From the NCBI RefSeq assembly GCF_000422645.1, contig NZ_KE383897.1, positions 73,753-137,752 on the forward strand: a stretch of DNA of 64,000 bases, written 5' to 3'. Below, one piece after another: positions 8,232 through 17,240 of this stretch. The stretch comes from Ferrimonas futtsuensis DSM 18154 (GTDB lineage: Bacteria; Pseudomonadota; Gammaproteobacteria; Enterobacterales; Shewanellaceae). The number at the start of each line of letters is the position of its first letter. The first letter of the stretch is position 1. Made by a program: the position numbers and the translations under genes. A model generated the notes under the pieces. That model did no database searches and was not told the origin of the DNA. It saw nothing but the letters and a program-made list of their open reading frames with translations.

Positions 8232-9216
8232 ACCCGGGCAGCTGATGCTGCTGCTCTTGCCCCTGCTGCTGATCTCTCCTCTGGTGGCCGTGGCCACCGG
8301 CTCCGCCGATATTGCTCCCTATGATGTGGCCCAGGCGGTGGGCCGCGCCCTCACCGGCGAGGCGGCCCAGGGTCTGTCAGATCGCATCATCATTGAACTG
8401 CGACTGCCACGGGTGTTGCTGGCCATGCTGTGCGGCGCCGGTCTGGCGGTGTCAGGTTCTGTGCTTCAGAGCGTTACCCGTAATCCCCTGGCCGATCCTT
8501 ATCTGTTCGGCATCTCCGCCGGCTCCACTCTGGGCGCGGTTCTGGCCCTGACCCTGGGAGTGGCCGGGCTCGGTTTGCCTGTGTGCGCCTTCCTGGGATC
8601 GCTGATCGCCGTGGCGGTGGTGATGGTGATGGCCAGAGACGGTCAGGTTGAGGGGCTGATCCTGGCCGGTGTGGCCATCTCGTTCCTGCTCTCCTCCTTG
8701 GCTAACTTGGCGCTCTATTTCGGCGACAGCCAGGCGATTCAGGCGGTGCTGTTCTGGAGCCTGGGCAGCTTCAGCCGGGCCACCTGGGCCACCCTGTGGA
8801 TCCCCGGGTTGGTGGTGCTGGTGTCCCTGGTGATCATCCATCAGTTTCAGCGGCCTCTTCAGGCCTTGATGGCGGGGGACGAAAGCGCTCACACCCAAGG
8901 AGTGGCGGTAGCGCCGCTGCGCCTGGGCATGTTGTTGTTGACCGCGCTGATTACCGCGTCCCTGGTGGCTTATTGCGGTGGCATCGGCTTTGTCGGCCTG
9001 ATGGTGCCCCACATAGTACGGATGCTTATCGGAGCGGCCAGCGGTGCCACCATAGTGGCCACCGCGGCGTTCGGGGCAGTGATGATGGTGTGGGTGGACC
9101 TGCTCGCCCGTCAGCTCCTTGGCAATCAGGAGTTGCCGGTTGGGGTGGTGACCGCCATCCTCGGCAGCTGCTTCTTTATCGCTTTGTTGATTAACCGGCG
9201 CAGGAGGCTGGCATGA
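8218..9216 (+). CDS. btuC: Corrinoid ABC importer permease
   Basis: 332 residues from the ATG at 8218, which overlaps the end of btuD by 14 bases; an upstream in-frame TTG at 8149 lies deep in btuD and is unlikely. FecCD family, about ten membrane helices. Landmarks: ELRLPRVLLAMLCGAGLAVSG, QSVTRNPLADPYLFGISAGS, and the coupling region GGIGFVGLMVPHIVRM (about residues 255-270) that contacts the ATPase; the C-terminal ELPVGVVTAILGSC motif is also present. It forms the channel of the BtuCDF importer. Confidence 0.92.
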   Translation: MPLLKPGQLMLLLLPLLLISPLVAVATGSADIAPYDVAQAVGRALTGEAAQGLSDRIIIELRLPRVLLAMLCGAGLAVSGSVLQSVTRNPLADPYLFGISAGSTLGAVLALTLGVAGLGLPVCAFLGSLIAVAVVMVMARDGQVEGLILAGVAISFLLSSLANLALYFGDSQAIQAVLFWSLGSFSRATWATLWIPGLVVLVSLVIIHQFQRPLQALMAGDESAHTQGVAVAPLRLGMLLLTALITASLVAYCGGIGFVGLMVPHIVRMLIGAASGATIVATAAFGAVMMVWVDLLARQLLGNQELPVGVVTAILGSCFFIALLINRRRRLA

Positions 9217-9734
9217 AACAGTTGATCACTGGCGGTGCCCGCTCCGGTAAGAGTGCCCTGGCACAGGCCCGCGCCCTTGAGTGGCAACAGCAAACCGATG
9301 GCAAGGTGGTGGTGATCGCCACCGCCACCGCCGAGGGCCAGGAGATGGCTCAGCGCATCGCTCATCACCAGTCTCGCCGTCCCAAGAATTGGCAACTGCT
9401 GGAAGCACCCAGGAACCTGGGGGATCTATTGGCACAGCACAGCCAACCTAACACCCTGATTATGGTGGATTGCCTGACTCTGTGGCTCTCCAATGAGTTG
9501 TTCGGCGGCGACTGGCCCGGGGCCAAAGAGGCGCTGCTCGATACCCTTCCCAGCCTGCCGGGCCCGCTGATCCTCATTGGCAATGAGGTGGGGCAGGGGG
9601 TGGTGCCCCTGGGAGAGGGCAATCGTCGTTTCGTGGATGAGTGCGGCTGGCTGCAGCAGCATCTCTCCCCGTTGATGGACAGAGTCACCCTGACCCTTGC
9701 CGGTTTGCCCCTGGAACTGAAGGAGTGTCCATGA
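9213..9734 (+). CDS. cobU: Adenosylcobinamide kinase / adenosylcobinamide-phosphate guanylyltransferase, copy 1
   Basis: 173 residues, the normal CobU size. It phosphorylates adenosylcobinamide and then forms GDP-cobinamide, the activated partner for CobS. P-loop GGARSGKS (residues 6-13), the guanylylation region HHQSRRPKNW with a His in the position of the modified histidine, DCLTLWLSN, and NEVGQGVVP are all present. AGGAGG precedes the ATG, which overlaps the btuC stop (ATGA). A second CobU (10546) follows after btuF, so this operon has two. Confidence 0.9.
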   Translation: MKQLITGGARSGKSALAQARALEWQQQTDGKVVVIATATAEGQEMAQRIAHHQSRRPKNWQLLEAPRNLGDLLAQHSQPNTLIMVDCLTLWLSNELFGGDWPGAKEALLDTLPSLPGPLILIGNEVGQGVVPLGEGNRRFVDECGWLQQHLSPLMDRVTLTLAGLPLELKECP

Positions 9735-10549
9735 GAGCTCTGGTGTTGTTGATTATGTTCATGGCCCTGCCGGCTCAGGCGATGCGCCTGGTGGCCCTCT
9801 CCCCCCATTCGGTGGAGATGCTGTTTGAGCTCGGCGCTGGGGAGGAGATCCTGGCGACGGTGGATTACGCCGATTACCCGGAAGCGGCCAAGGCGATCCC
9901 CCGCATCGGCCGCTACGATCATATGAACCTCGAGCGTCTGTTGGAACTGCAGCCGGAACTGGTGGTGATCTCCTTTGAAGACACCTCGGCCCCCATCATC
10001 GAGCGGCTGCAAACCCTGGGGATTCCCATGTTCGACAGCAGCGTCACCAGCGTCGACGAGGTGGCCGATAAGCTTGAATCTCTGGGCGTGGCCATCGGCC
10101 GGGAGGCTCAGGGACAAAAGAGTGCGGAAGCGTTTCGTACCCGGCTGGCACAGCTGCGTCAGCAATACAGCCAGGGCGAGCCGGTGAAGGTGTTCTACCA
10201 GGTGTGGCCTGAGCCCCTGACCACGGTCTCCGGAGGCTGGATGAACGGCATCCTCGCCGATTGCGGCGCCAGGAACATCTTTGATGACGGCACCGCCGAT
10301 TACCCCCAGGTGGCCATGGAGCAGGTGCTGGTCCGGATGCCTGAGCTCATCCTCAAGCCCCAGTATCACGGCAACAGTAACCAGGAGGCAGTGGCCTGGG
10401 AAAGCTGGCCTGAGATCCCTGCGGTCAAGCAGGGGCATGTTATTCAGATCCAGGGGGACCTGGTTCACCGCACCGGCCCGCGCGTGCTCGACGGCATGGC
10501 CATGGTGTGTCAGCTGGTCGATAAGGTTCGTCGGGAGTCGGCGCAATGA
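9731..10549 (+). CDS. btuF: Periplasmic corrinoid-binding protein
   Basis: 272 residues from ATG 9731 (ATGA overlap with cobU copy 1). Signal peptide 1-17 (FMALPAQA). Two-lobe class III binding protein: MRLVALSPHSVEMLFELGAG, VDYADYPEAAKAIPRIGRYD, LQPELVVIS and the long central helix region before residue 150 match BtuF. The conserved acidic residues that dock onto BtuC arginines would be in the ERLLELQPE and AMEQVLVRMPE segments. It delivers corrinoids from BtuB to BtuCD. Its position between two cobU genes is unusual. Confidence 0.88.
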   Translation: MRALVLLIMFMALPAQAMRLVALSPHSVEMLFELGAGEEILATVDYADYPEAAKAIPRIGRYDHMNLERLLELQPELVVISFEDTSAPIIERLQTLGIPMFDSSVTSVDEVADKLESLGVAIGREAQGQKSAEAFRTRLAQLRQQYSQGEPVKVFYQVWPEPLTTVSGGWMNGILADCGARNIFDDGTADYPQVAMEQVLVRMPELILKPQYHGNSNQEAVAWESWPEIPAVKQGHVIQIQGDLVHRTGPRVLDGMAMVCQLVDKVRRESAQ

Positions 10550-11055
10550 TTCATCTCTATCTCGGCGGCGCCCGCAGTGGCAAATCCACTCTGGCGGAGG
10601 AGCGTGCCTGTCTCTGGTCGGGGCAGGTGATCTACGTGGCCACTGCCCGCAGTCATCCCTCCATGGCTGAGCGCATTGAGCAGCATCGCAGCCGTCGCCC
10701 AAGTAACTGGCAATGCATTGAGGAGCCTCTGGCACTGGCTGAGCTCATTGCCCGGGCCGATGCAGGCCAGCTTCTGCTTATCGACTGCCTGACCCTGTGG
10801 CTGACCAACCAGATGATGGCCGGGTTGGATCTCAGTCAGGCCCGCGATCAACTGGTCACTGCCCTGGACTCGACGTCGGCGGAGGTGGTGCTGGTGAGTA
10901 CCGAGGTGGGTCAGGGGCTGATTCCCGATGACCCCATGAGCCGAGACTTTGTGGCTGCTGCCGGTGAGCTGCATCAGGCCATCGCCCGGGTGGCGCAGAC
11001 CGTCACCTTTAGTCAGGCGGGCCACCCGATCGTGTTGAAGGAGACCCGCCGATGA
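10546..11055 (+). CDS. cobU: Adenosylcobinamide kinase / guanylyltransferase, copy 2
   Basis: 169 residues, start ATG 10546 (ATGA overlap with btuF). It carries the CobU set: GGARSGKS at residues 7-14, QHRSRRPSNW with a candidate guanylylated His, DCLTLWLTN and STEVGQGLIP. It differs considerably from copy 1 (for example FVAAAGELHQ against FVDECGWLQQ), so it is not a recent tandem duplicate. Both copies look catalytically intact. One may act on salvaged cobinamide and the other on the de novo product, or on different nucleotides; this is speculation. It overlaps cobC by four bases. Confidence 0.88.
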   Translation: MIHLYLGGARSGKSTLAEERACLWSGQVIYVATARSHPSMAERIEQHRSRRPSNWQCIEEPLALAELIARADAGQLLLIDCLTLWLTNQMMAGLDLSQARDQLVTALDSTSAEVVLVSTEVGQGLIPDDPMSRDFVAAAGELHQAIARVAQTVTFSQAGHPIVLKETRR

Positions 11056-11669
11056 AAACCCTGTTGACCCTGGTGCGTCACGGTCGCCCCGAGCTGGCCG
11101 ACCGGCTGTTGGGCCGCACCGATCCTGGCCTGACGCCCCATGGTTGGCATCAGATGCAGCAAAGTTGCCAGGAGCTGAAGGTGGACGCCATCTTCACTTC
11201 CCCCCTGTCGCGCTGCGCCGATTTTGCCCAGGCCCTGGGCCGGGAGCGTCAGCTGCCCGTTGAGATCGAGCCCAGGCTCCAGGAGCTGGACTTTGGTCAA
11301 TGGGACGGTCTGGATTTTCAAACCCTGTGGCAAAGCACCGATGGTGCGTTCGAACTCTATTGGCAGGAACCTTGGCAGGAAACACCTCCTGGCGGTGAGT
11401 CCACCGAATCGCTGCAAAATCGGGTGGAACAGGCGCTGCTTGAGCACGGAACCCGCCACAAAGGCAAAAGCTTGCTGCTGGTCACCCACGCCGGGGTGAT
11501 GCGTCTGGTGCTGGCCTGGCTGCTGGAGGGCAGCCGTCAGGGCAATGCCCACCTGAGCCGTGTGACCCTAGGGCATGCGGCGCGAATTACCCTGAGCCTG
11601 TACCAGGATGAGCAGGGCCAGGTGTGGCCCCAACTGGTGGAGCTGTATAACCCCCAGGAGGCCTTATGA
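11052..11669 (+). CDS. cobC: Alpha-ribazole phosphatase (histidine phosphatase)
   Basis: 205 residues. Branch-1 histidine phosphatase with LVRHGRPE at residues 7-14 (His10 is the phospho-acceptor), a second Arg in TSPLSRCADFA, LQELDFGQWDG and the distal HAGVMRLV histidine. In the nucleotide-loop pathway it removes the phosphate from alpha-ribazole 5'-phosphate or adenosylcobalamin 5'-phosphate. It lies between cobU copy 2 and the cobT-like gene with four-base overlaps at each side, which supports this assignment over a general phosphoglycerate mutase. Confidence 0.88.
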   Translation: MKTLLTLVRHGRPELADRLLGRTDPGLTPHGWHQMQQSCQELKVDAIFTSPLSRCADFAQALGRERQLPVEIEPRLQELDFGQWDGLDFQTLWQSTDGAFELYWQEPWQETPPGGESTESLQNRVEQALLEHGTRHKGKSLLLVTHAGVMRLVLAWLLEGSRQGNAHLSRVTLGHAARITLSLYQDEQGQVWPQLVELYNPQEAL

Positions 11670-12730
11670 GCACAGCACCGCAAACCATCGTTTTCAACAT
11701 TCTCAACGGGGCCGCAACCCAGTTGCCTGAGCTGCACAACCTCAGTGATGCCGGTGCGGGCAAAAACCTGATGCACCTGACGCCGACCCGGGACTCGGAG
11801 CTGATCTGCTTCGGCGAAGCGCTGACACCGCTGACCTCGCCGCCGGCGCCTACGCCCTTGACCGCCAAAGGCCTGCTGGGCAACGGTGGCATCAGTCCGG
11901 CGGTGCTGACTCGGGGGCTGTTGCAATTGCTGGCATCCAACGGGTTCAGGGTGGCGTTTCGCAGTTTCAATTTCGGCGTAGCGACCCCAAAGGTGGGCCA
12001 CAGTGGCTGGCTGGCGTCGGTCCGTCACCTGGGCGGAGTCGAGGCCAACACCGATGCACTGATTGAGGGTCACCTTCTTCCCGAGCTGCTGAGTCAGGCG
12101 GAGCAGGGCCACATCAGCGTCCTGGCTGAGTGCGGCGTGGGCGGCACTACCTTCTCCACCCTGTGGCTCAGGCTGCTGACCGGATTGGGACTGACCCCGG
12201 CGGGCAGCACCAAGGACAGCGCCAAGCTGATGCAGAAACAGACGCTGCTCTCCCAGCTGGAGCAGGAGTATCGCCAGCTCAGCCAAGGATTCTGTGTCGA
12301 CACCCTGCTGGCCAATGAGAGATTCCATGATGCCATTCAGCGGGCGGTCTATCAGACCCTGCATCACTGGCCTGAGGGGCTGCCTCTGCCGAGACTGGCC
12401 GGGGGGATGATGTTTGTGGCGCCGCTGCTGGCGGCCCACCAGAGTCGGCCGACGTTGAGCGGGTCGGTGGACACCACCCGCTGGGTCCTCTCCGGAGAGG
12501 GCGAGAAGGTACTGGGGCATCTGCCCGGGCAGTGGCAGCTTCGCCTTAACCGCACAGACTTTAATCAGAGCCGTCACCACTGTCTTAACCTGTATGAACA
12601 GGGATTGGTGGTGGAGGGCTGTGGCCTGGGCGGTTGTCTGGTGTTGGCAGAGCAGTTGGGCCTGTCTCAGGCCGAGATCATCGACGGGCTGGACAGGGCC
12701 GTCATCGAACACATGAACCGATTCGGGTAA
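11666..12730 (+). CDS. cobT: Divergent CobT-type nicotinate-nucleotide:base phosphoribosyltransferase
   Basis: 354 residues. It should activate the lower-ligand base to alpha-ribazole phosphate from nicotinate mononucleotide. The usual bacterial CobT signatures (PTKPxGSLG, GNTT) are absent. Instead it shows [11 protein letters not shown] (residues 154-164), AGGMMFVAP (about 245-253) and a C-terminal VEGCGLGG (316-323) with a Glu near the position of the catalytic base. This pattern is closer to the archaeal/cyanobacterial CobT-like family (TIGR00303 by my recollection). Position between cobC and cobQ, ATGA overlap with cobC, and no other cobT in the window support the role. Confidence 0.72.
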   Translation: MSTAPQTIVFNILNGAATQLPELHNLSDAGAGKNLMHLTPTRDSELICFGEALTPLTSPPAPTPLTAKGLLGNGGISPAVLTRGLLQLLASNGFRVAFRSFNFGVATPKVGHSGWLASVRHLGGVEANTDALIEGHLLPELLSQAEQGHISVLAECGVGGTTFSTLWLRLLTGLGLTPAGSTKDSAKLMQKQTLLSQLEQEYRQLSQGFCVDTLLANERFHDAIQRAVYQTLHHWPEGLPLPRLAGGMMFVAPLLAAHQSRPTLSGSVDTTRWVLSGEGEKVLGHLPGQWQLRLNRTDFNQSRHHCLNLYEQGLVVEGCGLGGCLVLAEQLGLSQAEIIDGLDRAVIEHMNRFG

Positions 12731-12734
12731 CAGC

Positions 12735-14201
12735 ATGAGTGGATTCAAACTGATGGTGCAGGGCACCACCAGCGATGCAGGTAAAAGTGTCATGGTGGCC
12801 GGTTTGTGCCGGGTTCTGGCGAGGCGGGGGATCAAGGTTGCGCCCTTCAAGCCACAAAACATGGCACTCAACAGTGCGGTCACCGCCGAGGGCGGCGAGA
12901 TTGGCCGAGCCCAGGCGGTTCAGGCCCAGGCCTGTGGCCTGGAGCCCAGCGTGCTGATGAACCCGGTGCTGCTCAAACCCAATACAGATACCGGTGCCCA
13001 GGTGATTGTCCGGGGTAAGGCGCTTACCGACATGGACGCCCGGGAGTACCACGAAAACAAGCCCAAGCTGATGCAGATGGTGCTGGATACCTTCGAGGAG
13101 CTGGGCCAGGGCTATCAGGCCCGCCTGGTTGAGGGGGCCGGCAGCCCGGCAGAGATCAACCTGCGTGAACATGACATCGCCAACATGGGCTTTGCCGAGG
13201 CGTCTGACTGCCCTGTGGTGATCGTGGCCGACATCGATCGGGGCGGTGTGTTTGCCCACCTCTATGGCACCTTCGAACTGCTGTCCGACACCGAGAAGGC
13301 CAGGGTCAAGGGTTTTATCATCAACCGTTTCCGCGGTGACCCCAGCCTGCTCGATTCCGGCCTGGCTTGGCTGGAGCAGAAGACCGGTGTCCCGGTTCTC
13401 GGCGTGGTGCCCTACCTGCGCGGTCTGTATCTGGAGGCGGAGGATGCCATCAATGTGCAGCAGACCGATGAGGACGCCCGATTCAAGGTGGTGGTGCCCG
13501 GGTTGCCGCGCATCTCCAATCACACGGATTTTGATGCCCTGCGGTTGCACCCCAAGGTGGACCTGACCTTTGTCCGTCCCGGCAACGACCTGCCTGCGGC
13601 GGATCTCATCATTCTGCCCGGCTCCAAGAGCACCCGGGGCGATCTTCAGGCGCTGAGGGATCAGGGCTGGGATCGCCAGATTGCCCGCCACCTGCGCTTC
13701 GGTGGCAAGGTGATCGGCATCTGCGGCGGCTACCAGATGCTGGGTCAGCGCATCGAGGATCCCGACGGCGTCGAAGGGGCGCCCGGCAGCAGCGACGGCC
13801 TGGGTTATCTGGACCTGGTCACCGTACTCACCGGCGACAAGCGCCTGACCCGGGTGCAGGGCAGCCTGTCTCTGGAAGGCGAGAGTGCCCCGGTGACCGG
13901 CTACGAGATCCACGCCGGCCGCAGTCAGGTGACCGCCAGCCAGCCTTTCGTGCTGGCCGGTGAGGCCGACGGGGCCATCGACCCTGGTAACCAGATCCTC
14001 GGTGGTTACCTGCACGGGCTGTTCGATGAACCCCAGGCCTGCAACCTGCTGCTGCGCTGGGCCGGGCTGGAGGCGCAGCACGCCCAGGCCCAGGATATGG
14101 ACGCCTTGCGAGAACAGGGGATCGATCGCCTCGCCGATTGCCTGGAACAGTATCTGGATCTGGACAAAGTGTTTGCCGGTCTTAAGGGGTGGCAGTCATG
14201 A
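12735..14201 (+). CDS. cobQ: Cobyric acid synthase (amidating)
   Basis: 488 residues. It amidates the b, d, e and g carboxylates of adenosylcobyrinate a,c-diamide using glutamine and ATP. N-terminal dethiobiotin-synthetase-like domain: [12 protein letters not shown] (residues 7-18), [12 protein letters not shown] and the [14 protein letters not shown] motif. C-terminal class I glutaminase-type domain: [21 protein letters not shown] with the nucleophile Cys at about residue 330, and GYEIHAGRS. Length is normal. Known also as cbiP. Four bases separate it from cobT, and it overlaps cbiA by ATGA. Confidence 0.95.
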   Translation: MSGFKLMVQGTTSDAGKSVMVAGLCRVLARRGIKVAPFKPQNMALNSAVTAEGGEIGRAQAVQAQACGLEPSVLMNPVLLKPNTDTGAQVIVRGKALTDMDAREYHENKPKLMQMVLDTFEELGQGYQARLVEGAGSPAEINLREHDIANMGFAEASDCPVVIVADIDRGGVFAHLYGTFELLSDTEKARVKGFIINRFRGDPSLLDSGLAWLEQKTGVPVLGVVPYLRGLYLEAEDAINVQQTDEDARFKVVVPGLPRISNHTDFDALRLHPKVDLTFVRPGNDLPAADLIILPGSKSTRGDLQALRDQGWDRQIARHLRFGGKVIGICGGYQMLGQRIEDPDGVEGAPGSSDGLGYLDLVTVLTGDKRLTRVQGSLSLEGESAPVTGYEIHAGRSQVTASQPFVLAGEADGAIDPGNQILGGYLHGLFDEPQACNLLLRWAGLEAQHAQAQDMDALREQGIDRLADCLEQYLDLDKVFAGLKGWQS

Positions 14202-15508
14202 CCCGTTACAGCTGCCCGGCACTGTTGGTGACGGCTCCGGCCAGTGACAGTGGCAAGACCACTGTGGTGGCCGCCATGGCCCGTTACTGGCGCAATCGGG
14301 GTAAGAGGGTGCGGGTGTTCAAGACCGGACCGGATTTTATCGACCCCATCTTCCATGAGGTCGCCAGCGGCCAGCCTGCCTATCAGCTGGATTTGGGGAT
14401 GATGGGGGAGGCCGCCTGTCGCCGTCACCTGGCCGCGGCCGCCGCCGAAGCCGACCTGATCCTCATCGAAGGGGTGATGGGGATGTTCGACGGTCGCAGC
14501 TCCAGTGCCGATCTGGCCAGCCTGTTTGGGGTGCCCGCCATGGCGGTGATCCCGGCGGCCAAGATGGCTCAGACCTTTGGCGCCATCGCCTGCGGCCTGG
14601 CCCATTACCGCGAAGACGTCACTCTGTTCGGGGTGGTGGCCAACAAGGTGGGCAGCGCGGGCCATGCCCTGATGCTGGAAGAGAGTCTGCCGGAGGAGAT
14701 CGCCTTCTGCGGCTGGCTGCCCCGGGATGAGAGCCTGGCATTGCCGGACAGACACCTGGGACTGGTGCAGGCCCGCGAGCTGCCCGATCTGGATGCCTGG
14801 CTGGATGCCGCCGCAGCCAAATTGGGCGAGAGCTGCAACATGCCCCTGCCTGAACCCGTACTCTTCGAGCCTGTTCCTGAAGACCCTGTGCTGAAGATGG
14901 TGGGGCGGCCCCTGACGGGACGCACCATTGCTGTAGCCGATGATGCTGCCTTCGCTTTTATCTACCGGGACAACCTGGCGCTGTTGACCAGGCTCGGCGC
15001 CGAGCTGGTGCACTTCTCGCCCCTGACCGATGAGCTGCCCCAGTGCCACGCCCTTTATCTGCCGGGGGGCTACCCGGAGCTCCATGGTCCGGCTCTCACC
15101 GCCAATACCCTTCTAATGCAACAGATCCGCGACTTTGCCGATGCCGGTCATCCGGTGGTGGCCGAATGTGGCGGCATGCTCTATCTGCTCGAGCACCTGA
15201 CCGATAAATGGGGGGAGGGCACAGAGATGCTGGGCGTCCTCCCCGGCAGCGCCCAGATGCAGTCGCGTCTGCAGGGAATCGGCATGCTCAGTGCCGAAAT
15301 CCAGGGCTTCACCCTTCGCGGTCATTGCTTCCACTACTCCAGCAGCGAGATACAACTTGAGCCCATCGCCACTGCGACCCAGCCCGGGCGTGTGAAAGTG
15401 GCCGAGCCCGTTTACCAGCTTGGGGGCGTTGTGGCCTCCTATGTCCACTGGTACTTCCCATCGGCGCCGGCCCTGGTGGCCAACTGGTTTTTAGGGGAGC
15501 ACCCATGA
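14198..15508 (+). CDS. cbiA: Cobyrinate a,c-diamide synthase
   Basis: 436 residues from ATG 14198, which overlaps the cobQ stop (an in-frame GTG nine bases earlier is less likely). It amidates the a and c carboxylates of cobyrinate. ATP domain: [11 protein letters not shown] (about residues 11-21), [13 protein letters not shown] and [10 protein letters not shown]. Glutaminase domain: [21 protein letters not shown] with the nucleophile Cys at about residue 324, and SYVHWYF at the C terminus. The order cobQ-cbiA-cobS with four-base overlaps shows translational coupling. Confidence 0.95.
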   Translation: MTRYSCPALLVTAPASDSGKTTVVAAMARYWRNRGKRVRVFKTGPDFIDPIFHEVASGQPAYQLDLGMMGEAACRRHLAAAAAEADLILIEGVMGMFDGRSSSADLASLFGVPAMAVIPAAKMAQTFGAIACGLAHYREDVTLFGVVANKVGSAGHALMLEESLPEEIAFCGWLPRDESLALPDRHLGLVQARELPDLDAWLDAAAAKLGESCNMPLPEPVLFEPVPEDPVLKMVGRPLTGRTIAVADDAAFAFIYRDNLALLTRLGAELVHFSPLTDELPQCHALYLPGGYPELHGPALTANTLLMQQIRDFADAGHPVVAECGGMLYLLEHLTDKWGEGTEMLGVLPGSAQMQSRLQGIGMLSAEIQGFTLRGHCFHYSSSEIQLEPIATATQPGRVKVAEPVYQLGGVVASYVHWYFPSAPALVANWFLGEHP

Positions 15509-16266
15509 ACCCCAAGTTGATCCTGACCGCCCTGGGGTTTCTGACCCGGCTGAGGATGCCCGCCTGGGTGCCCTTCGACCCGGACAGTGTGGCCCGCTCC
15601 GCCCGCTGGTTTGCCCTCATCGGTTTGTTGTTGGGCGCTATAGCCGCAGGGGCTTTGTCTGTGTTGACGCCCTGGTTGGGCCAGCCACTGGCGGTGGTGT
15701 CGGTGCTGGTTCTGCTGCTGCTGATCACCGGTGCCTTCCATGAAGATGGTCTGGCGGACACCTTCGACGGCTTCTGGGGCGGCTGGGAACGGGATCGCAA
15801 GCTGGCGATCATGAAGGACAGTCAGATAGGCACCTACGGGGTGTTGGCCCTCATTGGCGCCCTGGCCATCAAGGCGGTGGCCCTGACTCAGCTGCACCTG
15901 GGACTGGCCATGGTGGCGCTGTTGGTGAGTCATGCTGGCAGCCGGGCGGTGGCCGGACTGGTGCCGGTACTGCTGCCCTACGCCAGAACCGGGCAGGGCA
16001 GTAAGACCCCACAACGCCAGCACTCGCCGGGCTTCGGCGACCAGCTGGCGCTGATGATCTGCGCTGCCCTGCCGCTGCTGATGCTGCCTTATGAGGCGGC
16101 GGCGGTGTTGGCGCTGGTGTGGAGTGGTGTCTTTGCTCTGATGACCTGGCTGATGCATCGCCACATCCAGGGCTATACCGGCGATACCCTGGGCGCCACC
16201 CAGCAGCTGACCGAGTGTGCCACCCTCATCGCCCTGGTGGCCATGATGAATCAGGGCTGGCTCTGA
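15505..16266 (+). CDS. cobS: Adenosylcobinamide-GDP ribazoletransferase (cobalamin synthase)
   Basis: 253 residues, integral membrane enzyme with about six or seven helices. It joins adenosylcobinamide-GDP with alpha-ribazole (or its phosphate), the final assembly step. The family signature is complete: FHEDGLADTFDGFWGG, RKLAIMKDSQIGTYG (about residues 73-112), then SHAGSRAV. The start ATG overlaps cbiA by four bases, and its stop shares a base with the start of the TIM-barrel gene (TGATG). Confidence 0.95.
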   Translation: MNPKLILTALGFLTRLRMPAWVPFDPDSVARSARWFALIGLLLGAIAAGALSVLTPWLGQPLAVVSVLVLLLLITGAFHEDGLADTFDGFWGGWERDRKLAIMKDSQIGTYGVLALIGALAIKAVALTQLHLGLAMVALLVSHAGSRAVAGLVPVLLPYARTGQGSKTPQRQHSPGFGDQLALMICAALPLLMLPYEAAAVLALVWSGVFALMTWLMHRHIQGYTGDTLGATQQLTECATLIALVAMMNQGWL

Positions 16267-17240
16267 TGAAGCAACTGCTGAACATCACCGTCAATCCCGC
16301 CCCGGGCCACCTGTTGAAAGATTGGTCCGAGGCCAGAGAGTGGCTCAGTCGCTGGTCTTTCGACGGCTTCGAATACGCCCCTCATGGGCTCTGGGCCAAA
16401 GAGAGTGTGCCGGCGGATCTGGCCGGCGGTTTGCACCTGACCTTCTTTCCCATACTGACGCCGTTCTGGCGCCAGGACTGGCCACAACTGCTCAAGATCT
16501 TCGGCGATCGCCAGACCGTAGAGCACTTCTACGGCGGACTGGAGCCCCAGTGCCTGGTGGATACTTATGTGCATCAGCTGAATCTGGCGGCGGATCTGAA
16601 TATCCCCTACGTGGTGTTCCATCCGGTCACCTGTGACATGGACAACCTGTTCACTCAGGCCTTTCCCTGGCACTGGCGCGAGACCCTGGAGGTGTGCGCC
16701 GAGTTGCTCAACGCCGCCCTGGCCCAAAGCCGCTACAAGGGCAAACTGCTGTTCGAGAACCTTTGGTGGCCCGGCAGTTTCCGCCTGGACGATCGCCAGG
16801 AGTACGACACTCTGCGTCAACTGGTGAACCATGATAACTGCGGCCTGTGTTTCGACAGCGGTCATCGCATGGCCACCAATACCACCCTCAGAAACGAATC
16901 TGACGGCGTCGCCTGGCTGGTGCAGGAGCTCAAGCGGTTGGATCTCAGTCAGGAGATCCACGCATTGCATCTGAACTGCAGCCTCAGCGGCGATTACATC
17001 GAGCAGGCAAAACGTCGCAGCGAGCCCTACAAGGGCTGCGCCGATTTCTGGTACGAGCTGGAGGTGGCGCTGAAACACGTCAGCACCATCGACGGTCACC
17101 ACCCCTTTACTCAGGCGAATCTGCGTCCCCTGGTGGAGGCCTGTGAGCCTGACCATCTGGTGCACGAACTGGCCCAGCACTCGTTGCAGGGTTGGGGCGA
17201 GGCCATCGAACAACAACGAACCCTGGTACTCCCATGCTAG
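16266..17240 (+). CDS. TIM-barrel protein of xylose-isomerase/AP-endonuclease-2 type, unassigned B12-operon gene
   Basis: 324 residues, ATG at 16266 sharing its A with the cobS stop. No signal peptide or membrane span. Features of the metal-dependent AP endonuclease 2/xylose isomerase-like barrel are visible: VVFHPVT (about 120), LLFENLWWPG with a candidate metal-binding Glu (about 162), CGLCFDSGHRM with Asp and His (about 195-205), and IHALHLNCSLSGDY (about 240-255). It sits between cobS and cbiB, overlapping both, so it is co-translated with late B12 genes. None of the textbook steps lacks this fold. A role in lower-ligand, ribose or aminopropanol-precursor chemistry is possible but unproven. 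Confidence 0.7.
   Translation: MKQLLNITVNPAPGHLLKDWSEAREWLSRWSFDGFEYAPHGLWAKESVPADLAGGLHLTFFPILTPFWRQDWPQLLKIFGDRQTVEHFYGGLEPQCLVDTYVHQLNLAADLNIPYVVFHPVTCDMDNLFTQAFPWHWRETLEVCAELLNAALAQSRYKGKLLFENLWWPGSFRLDDRQEYDTLRQLVNHDNCGLCFDSGHRMATNTTLRNESDGVAWLVQELKRLDLSQEIHALHLNCSLSGDYIEQAKRRSEPYKGCADFWYELEVALKHVSTIDGHHPFTQANLRPLVEACEPDHLVHELAQHSLQGWGEAIEQQRTLVLPC

Noticed and set aside
9365-10735. 456-codon open frame on the minus strand
   Set aside because: It lies antisense to cobU, btuF and cobU copy 2, whose motifs are clear. High GC with few stops in the antisense frame explains it; composition is rich in His, Gln and Arg with no domain.
11537-12883. 448-codon open frame on the minus strand
   Set aside because: Antisense to cobT and the start of cobQ; same GC-bias artefact.
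12702-14081. 459-codon open frame on the minus strand
   Set aside because: Antisense shadow of cobQ; no recognisable domain and no ribosome site.
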